This document shows positions 27,196-40,210 of a DNA stretch of 64,000 nt, in pieces (position 1 is the stretch's first letter; the number at the start of each line of letters is the position of its first letter). A program made the position numbers and the translations under genes. The DNA comes from Phalacrocorax aristotelis (Eukaryota; Chordata; Aves; Suliformes; Phalacrocoracidae): assembly GCF_949628215.1 (NCBI RefSeq), contig NC_134280.1:52416621-52480620 (forward strand). The letters are read 5' to 3'. Under the pieces are notes generated by a model that searched no databases, was not told where the DNA came from, and saw only the letters and a list, made by a program, of their open reading frames with translations.

Positions 27196-28800
27196 TGTAT
27201 TAACTCTTTTTTGTGCTAGATGGGGAGCCAAGTGGAAGTTGCATTTCAGATTCCAAAATCAACTTTTTCTCCAGCTTGCTAAAACAGGTCATGCTCTTTT
27301 GTACCAACATCACAATTGGTTACTGAGGGGGAATGGTTGTGTCATCAGAACTGAGGATTATGATGAGGATTCAGCAGTGGAGAACAGCAACATCTGGATT
27401 ACGTGCAAATGCTCAGGAATACTGTTTTGTATCTAGAGATTTAAGGTTGGAAAACCAAGATCTAAAGGGCTTGGTATTTCAAATGATGCATTCACTTATA
27501 ATGAGGTTGTGATATAACTTATAGTTATTTTCCAGTGTTGCACTGTGAAGCTTTGTCCTTATCATGTTTCAGCTTTGGAATGAGTTCTCACCAATGCGAA
27601 CTCCTCATCAGAGGCTTGAAGCCAGTCTCTTGTAGTTCCGCATTGACTGAAATACAGTTTTTTGTTGTGTGTCAGAGCTGGGTTTCTGGACTTTGAAGGC
27701 TGGAAAGTCTGTTGCTTCTAGACAATGCCTCCCAGCTTCTCTGGAGTCCCATACAGGAACCTGATGGGTGGCTGGTGAAGTGGAAAGAGTAGGCCAGTGT
27801 AAGGGCTATATACAGCAAATGAGCTCAGGAAAAGAAGTATTAAAGGAGCACCCAAAACTGATTTTATTTATTTTTCTGCAAGGGTTGCATCTTATCTGAA
27901 GCATAGCCATTATTAACGAAACTTTTCCTGCATGTCATGTTGGACCTACTGGTTCTGCCCCTGAGGCTTGCTGAAGCCATGAATCCAGGAAGACCTTCAG
28001 GGTTTTGCTACTCCTTTTCCTCCTTTAGTGAGGATAAGGAGAGGGTCTAAAGCATGATCAGAACACTTCATTTGCTGCTGGGTTTGGTGTGAAGTAGTCT
28101 GATTTAATTTCTTTTCGGTCAACAGGAAATTCCCTGTGGCAGTGAGAAGTCTCTGCTTCTAGTAGTGGTGTCCTGCTACTGGAGGTGTCTCCTGTGCAGA
28201 CCTTGTTGTTTGTGTTGGCCCAGTATTATATGTTGTAGAATAAAAAAACGTGTGCTGAAGCAGAGCTCTACCATGCCAATCATTCACTAATACAAGGTCT
28301 CCCAGAGACTCAGTGACATATGTGAGAACAATTCCTGCTCTTGCCTACATTATCACAGGAAGGGAGCTGTAGTTGACTTCTGTGTGGCTTATTTTCCTCT
28401 CAAAGTAGAGGTAAGCCACAATAGAGAAGCTGCCCTTCAAGACAGATGGTTGTGTAGTTTCAATGATGATGATCTGTTTTTCCAAAGAAAGCTGTACTGT
28501 CTCCTTGTGTTGTAGGGAAACTTGGCTGAATCAGTCATTTCATCCAAGAATAACCTTTGTCTTGAAAACAGTTTTTTTATGATGATACAAAATGAGAAAT
28601 TATGGTTTTGGTGTGGTTTTTTTTTGTTTTTTTTTTTTTTTCATCTAGAAGTTTCCCTTCTGTTCTCTTCTGTACTCAGTCATGTGTTGGGGAATTATTT
28701 TGTGTCTTTTTCTCCTTCCTTTTTCACTGAAGTCAGAAGGTGAGTGAGGATCTAGTCGCACAATAAAATCTAACTAGTAGGGAAGCCGTAAGCCATATAT

Positions 28801-28868
28801 TATCTGATGTAAATTTAGCGTAATTCTATTGAAGTCAGTGTTGATTTAAACTGGCTGGTGATCTGATC
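28801..28868. repeat. Relic of an ancient palindromic amniote repeat
   Basis: The left half (ATGTAAATTTAGCGTAATTC), the centre (TATTGAAGTCAGTG) and the right half (TTGATTTAAACTGGCTGGTG) follow the plan of an old repeat common in turtle, crocodile and bird DNA. In that repeat two arms like CAGCTGGTGTAAATCAGCGT face each other around ATTGAAGTCAATGG. The right arm has lost part of its inner end. I recall the pattern but cannot name the family with certainty. Confidence 0.4.
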
Positions 28869-31800
28869 ATCTGTAGCATGTGTTCTAACTTATTCTGCTA
28901 TGCGCATCTCTATTGTTTAGCATTATGATCTGAAGAAGGGCGTGGCTATGACAACTAATATTTTACAGTGGTGAAAGATACATGAAGTCTAGTTAAAAAT
29001 GCACTGAGAAATTATGGTTTGGGCCCCTCTATCTTTGTAGATCTTTTCTTTGAGCATACAGTCTTGAAACTATACCCAAAGCTATACTGACAGTCATAGG
29101 AGAATACACCCTGTTGCTTGGCTTCTTTGGGTTTGAGATTTGATGACAACATGAGAGACAGCATAAGTTTCAAAATAACTCACCAGCTGCCATTTTTGAA
29201 TACTGTTCGGTGAGACTCTCCTGACCAGTTTACTGTTTTAGACTAATGTGATTTGGCTTCTGTCAGTACAGCATGCACTTACAGTGCTGGAGTGAATGCT
29301 CCTTTCACAGAGGAGAGTTAGTACAGAAAGAACTTTCTGGGAAGGATTGTTCTGCTCTTCAGTTTTCTTACCCCAGTTTTTAAAGTCTTACAGCTGCTAA
29401 ATAACTTAATTGGAGTCTTCAGTTACATCTAAATATTTTTTTCTTGATGTTTTATACTGCTATAGGAACTTTACTTACTCTTTCTAGTTAATTTTCTCTT
29501 TGTTGTATAGATACTACTTCCTATAAAGTCTTCCTTCTTACTTCATGGCATTGTGAGTCTGATGGAGCCATCAGAATGCCCCTTCCAATCTGATGCTTAA
29601 ATCTCTGAGGGATCATTGGTATGCCTTCTTTCTTTAGAAATACTATAGGACAAAACGCAGACTTGCTGCTCATGTTGGCTGCATTGTCTGAAGTCCATGG
29701 GAGCAACTGTGAAACTAGTAATTTCATCTAATTCTTGAACTGAGACCCTTATCGCTTCCTGCAGGGGTAGCATTTATTTGTTATGGTGGGGGTCGGTGGA
29801 AGGTAGGTTGACTTGCTTTTTTCACTTCAGTTTAAATGATGGAGGGAGTCTTACAAAGACTCCTAAAAATTGAGCTGTGCTTCCATTTAGGTTGGAAAGC
29901 CAGGGAGACATTCTTCTTTCTTCTGTATATCAATGATCAGGAGCAATAGCTGTTTTGAAAACAAAGCAAATATGTGGAGCAAAATTATGTGAGGCTGAGA
30001 AGTCATGCTTCCAGTGGTAGATGTGGACTTCTTGCTTATATTTTTGCTGTTCTGGGCAACTTTATTTTTGCACCTCTCTATGGGAGCAAGCTATGTTGAA
30101 ATGATAATACTGAGGTGTATTACTGCCCTGGGGCCAATTCTCTCCTCCTCTGGATGTATATAACCTTTTCTAAAGTAGGAATTATTTGGTTCTCTGGCAA
30201 TACCAGAAACTGAACAATTGGACACTTGTTTTTAACATGGCTAGAGCACAGCTCTGTAATGTAGTTACAATAAAATTTCTATCAACTTCATGCAATATAT
30301 AGAAAGGTCATAGGGAATCATATTGTAACATGGATACATGATTATCATTGTAAAGGACGATCTCTGGCACAGGCTGATAGTGCAAGTCATTACTTCATTT
30401 CTCACATTGTTCTTGAACACTTCCCGTTTTCTCAACTGTTCAAGCAGCAGAGATCTAGAACCAATTAATTAAGCTGAGATAAACATCTGATGATTATTGT
30501 TACTGTTTTAGTATCGTAAATACCTTGGGAGCCACCCTCTTAGGGAGCTTCATCCTAGCTGAGCAGTTGCTACCCTGAGAAACCTGCATTCTGAATATGA
30601 AGCTTCATGGATATTAAGTACTGCCAGAGGACAAAAAAAGTAATTTAAAAAGTGGTTTTTTTATTCTTGCAAGACATATATATATATATAAAACACCAAC
30701 AATCTTGCATATTGATGCCCTCATCTACTAAATATTTTCATAATACAAATAACTCAGAATTTTAAACTTTCTTCACTGACTCTCAGATTTTGAAACAGGA
30801 GTGTCAGTAGTCTGAAAAATGCATTAGAAAATTGCATGTGTATGCTAAATAGGTTTTTTTGTCTTTGTCAAACTACAGAAACTGCAGGTATCGTCATAAA
30901 ACTGTTATCGTAAGATATTATTCAGTAATAACTGTTTCTGAGTTGTAACAGCTCTTCTGAGTGCCCAGCAGAATACAAAAGTTTTTCACCATTTTTCACA
31001 GGCAATGTAAACTTTAGTCAGACTTTTTGTTTCAGTCTGCCAGTCCATGTGGAATACATACAGAGAATTAATACCAATTGTATACTGATATTTGTTTAAA
31101 ACTTACCTAAATGTACAGGGTGACACCATACATAGAATTTATGGATTCTCAGCACAGTGACAGATTGCACTGCATTTGTTCAACTCCCAGTTCTGCAGTG
31201 ATATTCTTGATCCTGAGGAATTAACCCATCTATGTAATATTTTGCTACAGGAAACCCATGTGAGTTTGGTAAATAATTGTTTCTGGCAAACAAAAGGAAC
31301 TGTCCAGCATTTTACAAGCTGAATGTATTAAAACACTGATAAACTTGAAGTGGCTTTTAATGTCTTTTCAGTGCTTTAAAAGCCTCTCATCTATGAAATA
31401 GTTTTCTAAACATAGGGTATGTATTTTTACATATCTGTATATCTCTATATGTTGGGAGAGACGGCAGATAGTCACAAAGACAAATACTGTTTGTAGCCTA
31501 ATTCTAGCAGTTGCAGTGCAAAAGTGATGCAAGCTTTAAACTTCTGAATTTCCTCATGAAACCTTTAAATAACATTTGAGTTTGAAAGGATACAAAATGA
31601 AGAACATTGATTTTAACAGCAATGATAAACTATGATGCATCTATGTATTCAGACTAAATAATAAAGAAATGTGTCTAAATTATGGCACAGCTGAGAATGT
31701 CAGTAAGGATGAAAGGAAAGGAGGAAAAACACATAATACATTACTGGTTTGCTTGGTATCAGAAAACATCTTAAACCTCAAAATTAATGAGACATAAAAT

Positions 31801-33295
31801 AATCTCCCTCCTTTGCAGCTGATTCTCATCAGCCAGTTATAAAAGAGCTATCATAGGAAAAGAGAGCATACCATTAGCTGTTAGTTCAGAATGACTCTGC
31901 AAAATAATCCTTAAAGGTCTTAGGAGCTTGTCAGAAAGATGCCATTAAGGTCTCAAAGCTGCTAGTTGCTACAGTATATCTGGCTGTCTGATCTGAGTTG
32001 TATAGCAGAAATGTCCTCCCTCTGTAATTTGCTTTAGAGCAACAGTCTCTGAATAGTGTAACTTGGGAAGATACATTTCTGCAGGGGTCATTCGAGCTCT
32101 GTCTTGGCCTGTGCAACAGTGGGGATCGTAAGTTTAGCACTAACACAGTAATATTTGCTGCTGACAGGCTGTATGATTGGATCTCTACACTTAATATAAT
32201 TTTGTTTAAAACAAAACAAACAAAACCCCCAAACAAAACAAAAAAACCCCCATGATACAGACGTGCCCACTGCAGAATAATGGAGCAAGTCTACTTTGTG
32301 ACTTTTGGTATGCAGGTACGTACTATATTCCTCCTGGAAAACCTTTTCTTTCTTAAAAATATCTTTCAACCTTGAGCATCCCAAACGGCCCAACCAACAT
32401 CTTCTATTATGCAGATATTAATCACTGTGATATCTAAATTTTCATTAGTGTAATTTTTTAATAACTGCTGTAGAGACTAAGGGGTGGAAGAAAAGGGGTT
32501 AAAAAGAGTGGGAGATATATTGCAGCGAAGTTAGGTATTATAGAACTAATGTGTGTTACATAGAAATTATGTTCACTTGCACTAAGTTACAGGTGGCTAA
32601 GAAAAAGTCTTCTGAGTGCTCAAAAACATGTGATGAGTTGTCATCCTGAATGGTTAAAGGCAGTTTTGGAAGCTGGAGTCCTCTCCCTCTTCCCACTTGC
32701 CTCATCTTAGCCAGGTGTCATGTAGCCAGCTGGAAAAGCAAAGTTTCTATTAGTGCTTTGCCAAATGTGCCACATTCTCTGAAGCAGGAATAGCCCATTT
32801 TTGCTTCACTTATTTTTAGGACTGACAAGTAGCTTGGTTTACATGTTTCGATCCTTGGTGTGTTTTGAGAATAGCCTTCCAGTCATTCTGAATTGCATGT
32901 GTTGCTTTGATATTAAATTTTCATGTTATGAGTTCCATTGGAAATAAATGTGTTTTCTACCCCTGCAGTAAAATGTTGGTTTATACCAAAGCATTCTGAA
33001 AGGCAAATTGGCTGCTTATTTAAGTATGTCTTAATGAAGAGTTGCGAACCTAAATATCTTGATTAGTATGAGTAGATTATGCGAAGATAGCTAGCTGTAC
33101 TGTGTTACTGTTACCACCCACAGATTAGCCCATAGCCAGAATGACTGATGGTTCTTTATTGTGCATTGCTATTTGGTGCTGGTGAGAAAGTGGGGAACCA
33201 CTAAAAGCAGAGGACAGTGCTATCCACATATATAATTTTGGGTCACAACAGGTTTTTTTTGGTAGTTCTCAAAGACTGTTTCCCTAGTGAATGAC

Positions 33296-33343
33296 GGGGG
33301 GGGGGAGGGGAGGGGGGGCAGGCAGGAGGGAGAGAGAGAGAGA
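33296..33343 (+). repeat. G-rich run followed by (GA)n
   Basis: G10 (33296-33305), G4 (33307-33310) and G7 (33312-33318) separated by single As, then GCAGG/GAGGG units and (GA)7-type sequence to about 33343. The strand could form a G-quadruplex, and the purine strand a triplex. Confidence 0.8.
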
Positions 33344-36059
33344 AAAAGGTGACTGGAATGATGGTGACATTTGAAAGGGGAAGAGCCTTGTCAGAGGCTT
33401 GACTTTGGTACAGATAAGAAATATATTTTCTGATTGTACAGAAGGTTGGGAGAGGCTGCTGCACTGGGCAGATAAGTGGAGTTACATACTGGTTTATCTG
33501 TAAGGAGTCCGAGTGTTCCTCTCAGACTTGTGTATTTAATCTAGATCAAAAAATCCTGGGGGATTTACAGCTAATCATAAGCCAGCATAGATTAAGAAAA
33601 ACTCTCTGAAAAATGTTATAGTGTTGTATATAAATGGATATAAGTGTACATAAACACATATTTTAGCTGAATTAAAGGTCATTCTGCGGTACTAATGAAG
33701 GACGCTGTAAATGTTTCTTGTAGGAAATTAAATGTAGGTGTGTTAGGGAATCTTGCTTAACATAGAGCAGCGCATGCCCTTTGGCTGTAGAACTGGCCCG
33801 TGCATGGGCAGCATGCTTGATGGCATGACTTCTTTGAGTACCAGGCTGATCTGTGGTAGGAACTTGCCAGAACTCTGGGCTGCTCTAAATTACACCAGAC
33901 CTCAGGCAGCCCTGAGCAGTATTTAGAATTCAGAAGACGCATGTTTTTGCTCCACATGTTGTTTGCTGCACTTAGTGAAGGAGATGATAGTACTTGATAC
34001 GGTTTTTAAGTTTTCGTATTATAACTCATAGTGGTTGTGACAGCTGTTCAGTGAATTCATCTGAGTTCTAAAACAGGTACCATATGGGCAGTGGTAGTAT
34101 AATTTTTTGTCTGCTGCCCTGCTAATATATTGGAGCAATATGAAAAAAAACCCAACCAAACCCAACCAGAAAAAACTCCAAACAGTTTTAAGCTTCCCTA
34201 CCTGTGGTCTCCATGGGCTTTTCACTCCTACAAATTTTACTGCTTTTCTGCAACGTACAGTACATCTGCCATGCCATAGGAGCTATGACTGCAATCTGTA
34301 GGCATGCTTAAACTATCTTTCATCTTACTAGGTCAACAGCCTAAAGAGTGAAACAATGGCATTACAGACCTGGGCTGGATAAACTTGCCCACAACCTTAA
34401 GTACTTGGATGAAAAAACACCCAACCAAATATGAGGCCTGTGTTGCTCTTGACTTGCTGCTATTGTAATTGTGCTCAGGTAGGCAGGTACGTGCCACAAT
34501 ATAGATACAGTATGCAAGTCTTATGATGTTACTTTTTAAAAGTTGAACTCTGACCATATTTTGAATCCTGAAATCTGACAAAGAGCTACTTGTGATGATA
34601 CCTTTGGTTCTGTAGGTATAGGTGTGAGAGACAAAGGGCTCAAATGGTACTGCATCTTGAGGGCAAACCTTCATTATATCTTTCTGTCTGTATGCTACAT
34701 AACAGAAAATGGAGTGTTTAATGTTAATATAATTTTAAATTATCTTTTTGTCTTGTTTCTCTATTTGCATATGTTGTATGATATAATACCTTTTAATAAC
34801 ATATTCACAAAGGTTGAACTATATAGCAGTTCCTATACTAATGAACCTGCACATGTTGAACTGTTGGAGCACAAGACACACTCCTGCTCAAATAAAACGT
34901 CACAAGGTAAATATTAGTGGTACAGTGGGAGAACAGCAACTTTGCTTACATAAACCCTGAATTTTGAGAAGTATATGGTTCAGAAACAGTTCTTCAGAAA
35001 CTTTCACAGAGCTAACCGAAATGAGTTATGGAAAAACAAAGTAGGCTTTCAAACTTACGAGTAAGACACCTATGTGAGTTTTTAAATGCATCTTTCTAAG
35101 TCATGCCTTCTTCCCAATCCAAGCATAAAGATTCATTTTGTGTTTCCTTGTTGCAGTTCTCAGATGCTGGGTTCTGAACCCACTGAAGAATTGTCATGTC
35201 AGGATTCAGGTGCCTGTTGGGAGCTGTACCGACTCCATTTTGGCAAGAAAGGGTGCATGAGCTAGTCATTTTGCTGAGAAATTGGTGCGGTCCTGTTCCT
35301 TAATGCTGCTGAATGGTTCAGAGCTAGGTACTTTGACTATATTTCAAGCACACAGGGTGATGAACCAACTTTGTACATAAAAAATAATTGCATTTTATCA
35401 TCAACATACATAATAAACTTCTAATGCTGTTCTAGCCCAGAAATAATATTAACCATTTCAGTTTTGTGGAAATTTCTGTATTTAATAAGCTAAGTTCTAC
35501 CAATCAATACAAACATTGAGTTATCTTTTAAAATCTTCTATGTTTGGAAGATAAATTCTTATGGATTAAGAGAATTTATTTTATGGATATTTTCTTTTGC
35601 CTTTTGTGGGAGCTTGATTTTTACTTTTTGTTATTGAAGAGGTAAAAGGTTGATGAGTAAGCAGGATGGGATGGTCACGTGCTGCTGCTGAAGGCAGCAA
35701 AATGTATCGTGAAGTTGATATGTAAATGTATTAATTTGCTGAGTTACAGAATAGCCTGGTGTGGCTGGCAGAATCCCTATCACATAAGCAAAGGTAGAAG
35801 AATTGTGCCTTTTATTGCATTTCACAAACACTCTCTCACTTTCTAATTATGTGGGTTGCCTTTTGGTTTAAGGAAGAGAGAAAAGGGCATCCTTATTCCC
35901 TGCAATCTGCACTGTTGCTTGTTCCTTGGGACCCCACTAGTCAAAACAACGGGATTCATATGTTGACGACAGCTGAGAGACCAAAGTATGACCAGATGGC
36001 AAGGGGGAGCTGAGCTGTCTGTTTCTGCAAGCGATAGGCACATTATGGTTATTCTCTTC

Positions 36060-36117
36060 TGGGGACGAGGGGGTGGAAAAGAGGGGGAGGGGGAGAGAGA
36101 AAGTGAAAGAGGGAGAT
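36060..36117 (+). repeat. Polypurine tract
   Basis: Apart from one C and a few Ts, this stretch is G and A, with GAGGGGGAGGGGGAGAGAG near its middle. Near-mirror symmetry makes triplex (H-DNA) formation possible. No gene is associated. Confidence 0.6.
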
Positions 36118-37541
36118 ATTAGATAAACAGACTGTAGCCTGAATACATATGACATGTGGGAGGAAAGCTTTGTTAAGCAAGAACTGAAAGCCTCTCGCAG
36201 AGCATTAAGCAACACCGCCTGTGCATTGGACTGAGCCAAAGCAGAGGAAACACAAGCACAAATCTGTAAAACTGCTGTAAGGCCAGCGAGGTTCGGCAGG
36301 CTTCTGCAGAGGTGCTTGAAACAATGAAGTGCTGGAAGGTTTTACTGTTTCCTTAGGTCAGCTTACGTTTTTTAGTAGGGAGGAAGGGTCATGTAGTAGC
36401 AGATGTGCTAAAGGTCTGTTTTCCTATCTTTGTGATGTGCAAGCTATGTTTTATGAGTCAGAGTTGATTCATCGCTTCATTCTGCTAGACTCTTTCATCA
36501 GCTTCATGCATAGGAGATGCCTTTATGGGGTTGCGGGTATCTGCTGTTTGCACTGAAGTCACTGGAAGTTCAGTCTAGCCAGTGATTTGCAGGTGGTGCT
36601 CAGCATGCTCTGTAATTAGGGAATGCATCCTTGATCTACATCACCCTGAGCCTGATCTGGAGCCAGCTGAAATATGTAAAAATTTTTTCCACTTGACTGT
36701 GTTAGGGTCTGGATTGTGTCTTATGAGTGAAACTGAAGTATACTTTTCTTTCATCAGTTACAGATATTAGAGCTATCAAAACTTTCCTTAATGCCCTCTC
36801 TGGCCGAGCAGCATAAGTTGCAAAGTTTGTTCCATTTCCTTCTTATATTTTTCTGGCTGTTCTTGTGGGACTTGAGTGAATGAGTAACTAGAGCAATTGA
36901 TACTTGCATTACATGAAAAAAGGAAGAGGGAATTTTCATTATTTTGCTCATGTGAGGACGGTGTCTGAATGTTGAAAAACTGATATGAGACTGTAAAGAG
37001 CATTTATTTGAGAAGGGTTTGATATTCTTTCCCAACTATGCATCACATGCTGGTAACTTTACTTCCTTTTTTCCCCCCTCTGTTTTATTGTTTTGACTTT
37101 TGCTTGTCTGATTTGCTGATCTTTGAGTAGTTCTTTCTGAAGTCAGGTGATATGAAAGCAGCCTCATCCTCTTGATTTCCTGATGAACCACTCTGAAGCG
37201 CTCTGGTTTCCATAGGGGGAAACATAACAGATTTGTTGGACTGCGGCACCTAACACCGCTGCTCAATAACCTATCGGAGTGTTTGAATGTGGTCATCAGC
37301 TTGGCTTCCCTGCTGTTCCCTAGATAGTTACTAGTGACGTGGGGGTGGGGCAGGAAGCTAATTGATGGATGTAGTCTATTGCCTAGAGGAGTGGGTTAGC
37401 TAAGATTGCATTCTGCCTAGTTTTGGTTACAATAATACAAAGACACTTGGGGGCTTTTGATACACAAAACGTGCAGCTAGAAAATTGAAAATTTTTATAC
37501 TTGTACATATATAAAGAAAGCCTTAAAAAAAAAATAATACT

Positions 37542-37652
37542 AAAAAAACCCCCAAACACACAACCCCCCAAAAAACAAACAACAAAACACCACCACCACC
37601 CACCACACCCAAAAAACAAAACCAACCAACAACCAAAACCAAAAAAAACACC
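37542..37652 (+). repeat. 111-base tract of only A and C
   Basis: Not one G or T occurs from 37542 to 37652. The content is irregular (A-runs, C-runs, CACCACCACC, AACCAACCAAC), not a tandem unit. The opposite strand is pure G/T. Frames across it (37501-37686 + and 37383-37751 -) are artefacts of composition. Confidence 0.93.
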
Positions 37653-39999
37653 GAAAACATTTAAACTCTTTTTGGAAAGATGCTGAGTGTTGTATGCCAG
37701 TTTTCTACTCACTTCTTGGAAAACCTTTTGCAGTTCCATATGGGACACCATCTTTTAGAACACTGTTATTTTAATTAGTGAACCAAAAAAAGCATTCTGC
37801 TAACTACCGTTGCTTCTCTAGCTATGCAGAAGCCCCTTCCACTGTTTGGTAGTAGTACAACGTATATAACTGTAATGTATTGGAGATTAACTCTTTTGGT
37901 TTTATGCTAATTATAGTGGCTGGAGCAGAGATGTCAGTAATTTTTTGTTGTCAGCTTCACTGATCAGATAATTTATGACCCTGTCATTCTACAAAACTTC
38001 TACCCCATTATCAGGACTCATAAAAATTTAGGTAAACATTTTGATTACATTTCAATACATTAATGTAAGAGTTACTTTCAAGTAAAGGGCAAGAATAAAA
38101 TATTAACTTGTTGCAAATTTGCTTTACTTTTAAAATGTCTGCAATTACATTGGAAAAAAAATTTTTCTTCATTGTAAATATGAAAGCCTGTTAAAAACTA
38201 CTATTTAATTTCTAATTTAAATAATGTAGGAAGCTTCAGTTATTTTAAAACAGATAAAAGTAAGGTGTGTGGTTCAGCAGTACCTATGTAATAAATGCCG
38301 TTAGTATTGAGATGTACTATGTTTACGTAATATAAAGGGACACAGATACCAGGGAGAAGGCTGGAGACTTCCTCATATATGTAATAAGAGTAGCTAGCTC
38401 TTCCACGATGTGTAGAATCTTAGGCTCTTAAGTCCATATTTAGTCATAAAAATGCACTTACTTTTCAAAAAATTCTGTCAGCATCAACCTGTCACTTATG
38501 TGGGATGTGGTATTGTCAGGTCATTTTGCAAGTTTGTTTTTGTCTTGTTTTGGGGTTTTTTTGTTGTTTTTTTTTTTAAATTGTCTGAGGGCTATTAAGG
38601 TATATAATTTTGGACTTGGGGAGAAAAAAAAAAGGGGTTTTAAGCCAGAAAAGGTTAGACAAAAATATCTAAACCAATATGGTGAACATAAATTGTGTAA
38701 TTACTTGGTCATTTGCTGTTCTTCTGCAATTAAGTGGTATCTTTTGTTGTTGGCTTTTTTAGGAGTGGGACTGTCCATTCTAACACTTCTGTTTTAGATG
38801 ATCTATTACTGGTTTGGTGTTACAGTTTTTCATTGTGATCTGCTAGTATCTGAGCTGATAGGGAGGAAACTTAATACAAAGCTGTGTTTAACCATTTAAG
38901 TTTGCTGTCTGTTCAGCCATTCCAGTGTTCACGATCTAATTGGGACCTCAGCTTCCAAGCCAAGGAAGCAAGGAAGATAAGAACTGGAATAAGGATCCAG
39001 AAAGTTAGATTTAAGGTTTTATTCTTCTCTCTGCTTTGACATTTTAAAAACCTTCAGGCACAGGAGTTCGTATCATATCCCATGAATGTTAAACTCGATT
39101 GTTTCTTGAGCACCTGTACCTAGAATTAAATAAATGCAAATAATAGACCTTGATAGTTGTGCCTGATATGTCTCAGCATCAGATTTTCCATATATATAAG
39201 AAAGTTGTACTCATCTACCTCACCCGTATGTTGGATTACTAGTGTGAGAATTGAAAAATGCTCTGCAATTATCAGAACAGAGGTGCCCAGTACTTACTTA
39301 CCTTTATAAAAATGAGAGAATATACTTTGAATCTTGTCTCCGTGGTTTTCTTCTTTGCCTCTCTTGCTCTTTGAGTTTGTTTCCAAATACACTTGAATGT
39401 CACCGTATCCATGCTGTTACAGTCAGAGACTTTTCATCCTGTGAATAAACTGGCAGCTATTAATGGCAATGGAGATGTTTTTAAGTTCAGCTCTTCAGTA
39501 CAGCACTAGGAGTTCTGAGCATTAACGACTGCATTCTTGGGCCCATCCATATACTGAAGTTAAAGAGTAACCCTGTTTTACAGTGAACAATTTTCTGTAT
39601 AGAAATGTCAACCATAATTGGGACTTAAAACATTTCTTTGATGGCTGCTGTGATAAAAAGTGATAGAGTGAGATCAGCAGCGTGTGGCTGACAGGTTTTT
39701 TTTGGGGGGTGTTCTGTTTGTTTTGGGGTTTTTTTTTTTTTGAGCAAAAGGCAGGTTACTAGAGTTTCAATGTTCAGATATAACCTGAGTACAGTAGTTT
39801 GCAGCATTTAGATTACTGCTACAGACTCACACTTCAGTGTATCACCAGTGGATCACATATATCTTACATGAGTACAAGTGCATATGAGATTAATTCATTT
39901 CTATACTCTTACCAAGTTCAGATAAGGATTTCTTGCTCTGTGCATGAATACTTACTCATTACATTTTCAGTTTCTTAATCACAATTAATAATACACTAG

Positions 40000-40210
40000 G
40001 TATGTTTCTATAGCAACTTCTACTCGGGGATCTCAAAGCGTTTTAGAAATGTTAGTCTTAGTTTCATAATAGCACTCAGATAAAGTGCATGTAATTATGC
40101 ATATTTTGCAAGTGGGGAAACTGAATTGGGGAGACTGAGTTGTTGAAAGATGTACAGAAATTGTTGGTGGAATTAGGAACATTATCTGGAGGTTTGATCT
40201 AAAGCCTATT
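40000..40210 (+). repeat. Ancient MIR/L3-type interspersed repeat relic
   Basis: The segment keeps landmarks of an old amniote repeat: GGGATCTCAAAGCGTTTTAG, then ATTTTGCAAGTGGGGAAACT followed by GAATTGGGGAGACTGAG, and GGTGGAATTAGGAACATTAT with GGTTTGATCT. These parallel the familiar order: ...ATCTCAAAGCACTTTAC, CATTTTACAGATGGGGAAAC, TGAGGCACAGAGAG, and GTGGCAGAGCTGGGAA. The spacing is conserved. Family assignment (MIR core-SINE versus L3/CR1-like) is from memory and uncertain. Confidence 0.6.

Larger units (their letters stand above)
27196..39999. other. Intron 1 segment without genes
   Basis: No recognisable exon or RNA gene. It holds the probable ancient repeat at 28801-28868, a short (TA) run at about 30676-30690, G-rich and GA-rich sequence at 33296-33343, a purine tract at 36060-36117, and two-letter tracts at 28604-28641, 32208-32252, 34143-34168, 37542-37652, 38545-38577 and 39694-39742. 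Short frames do not resemble known proteins. Confidence 0.5.

Noticed and set aside
37383..37751. 122-codon minus-strand frame rich in Phe, Gly, Val and Trp
   Set aside because: It is a translation of the G/T-only strand of a low-complexity tract. The same applies to 43707-44057 and 50147-50356.
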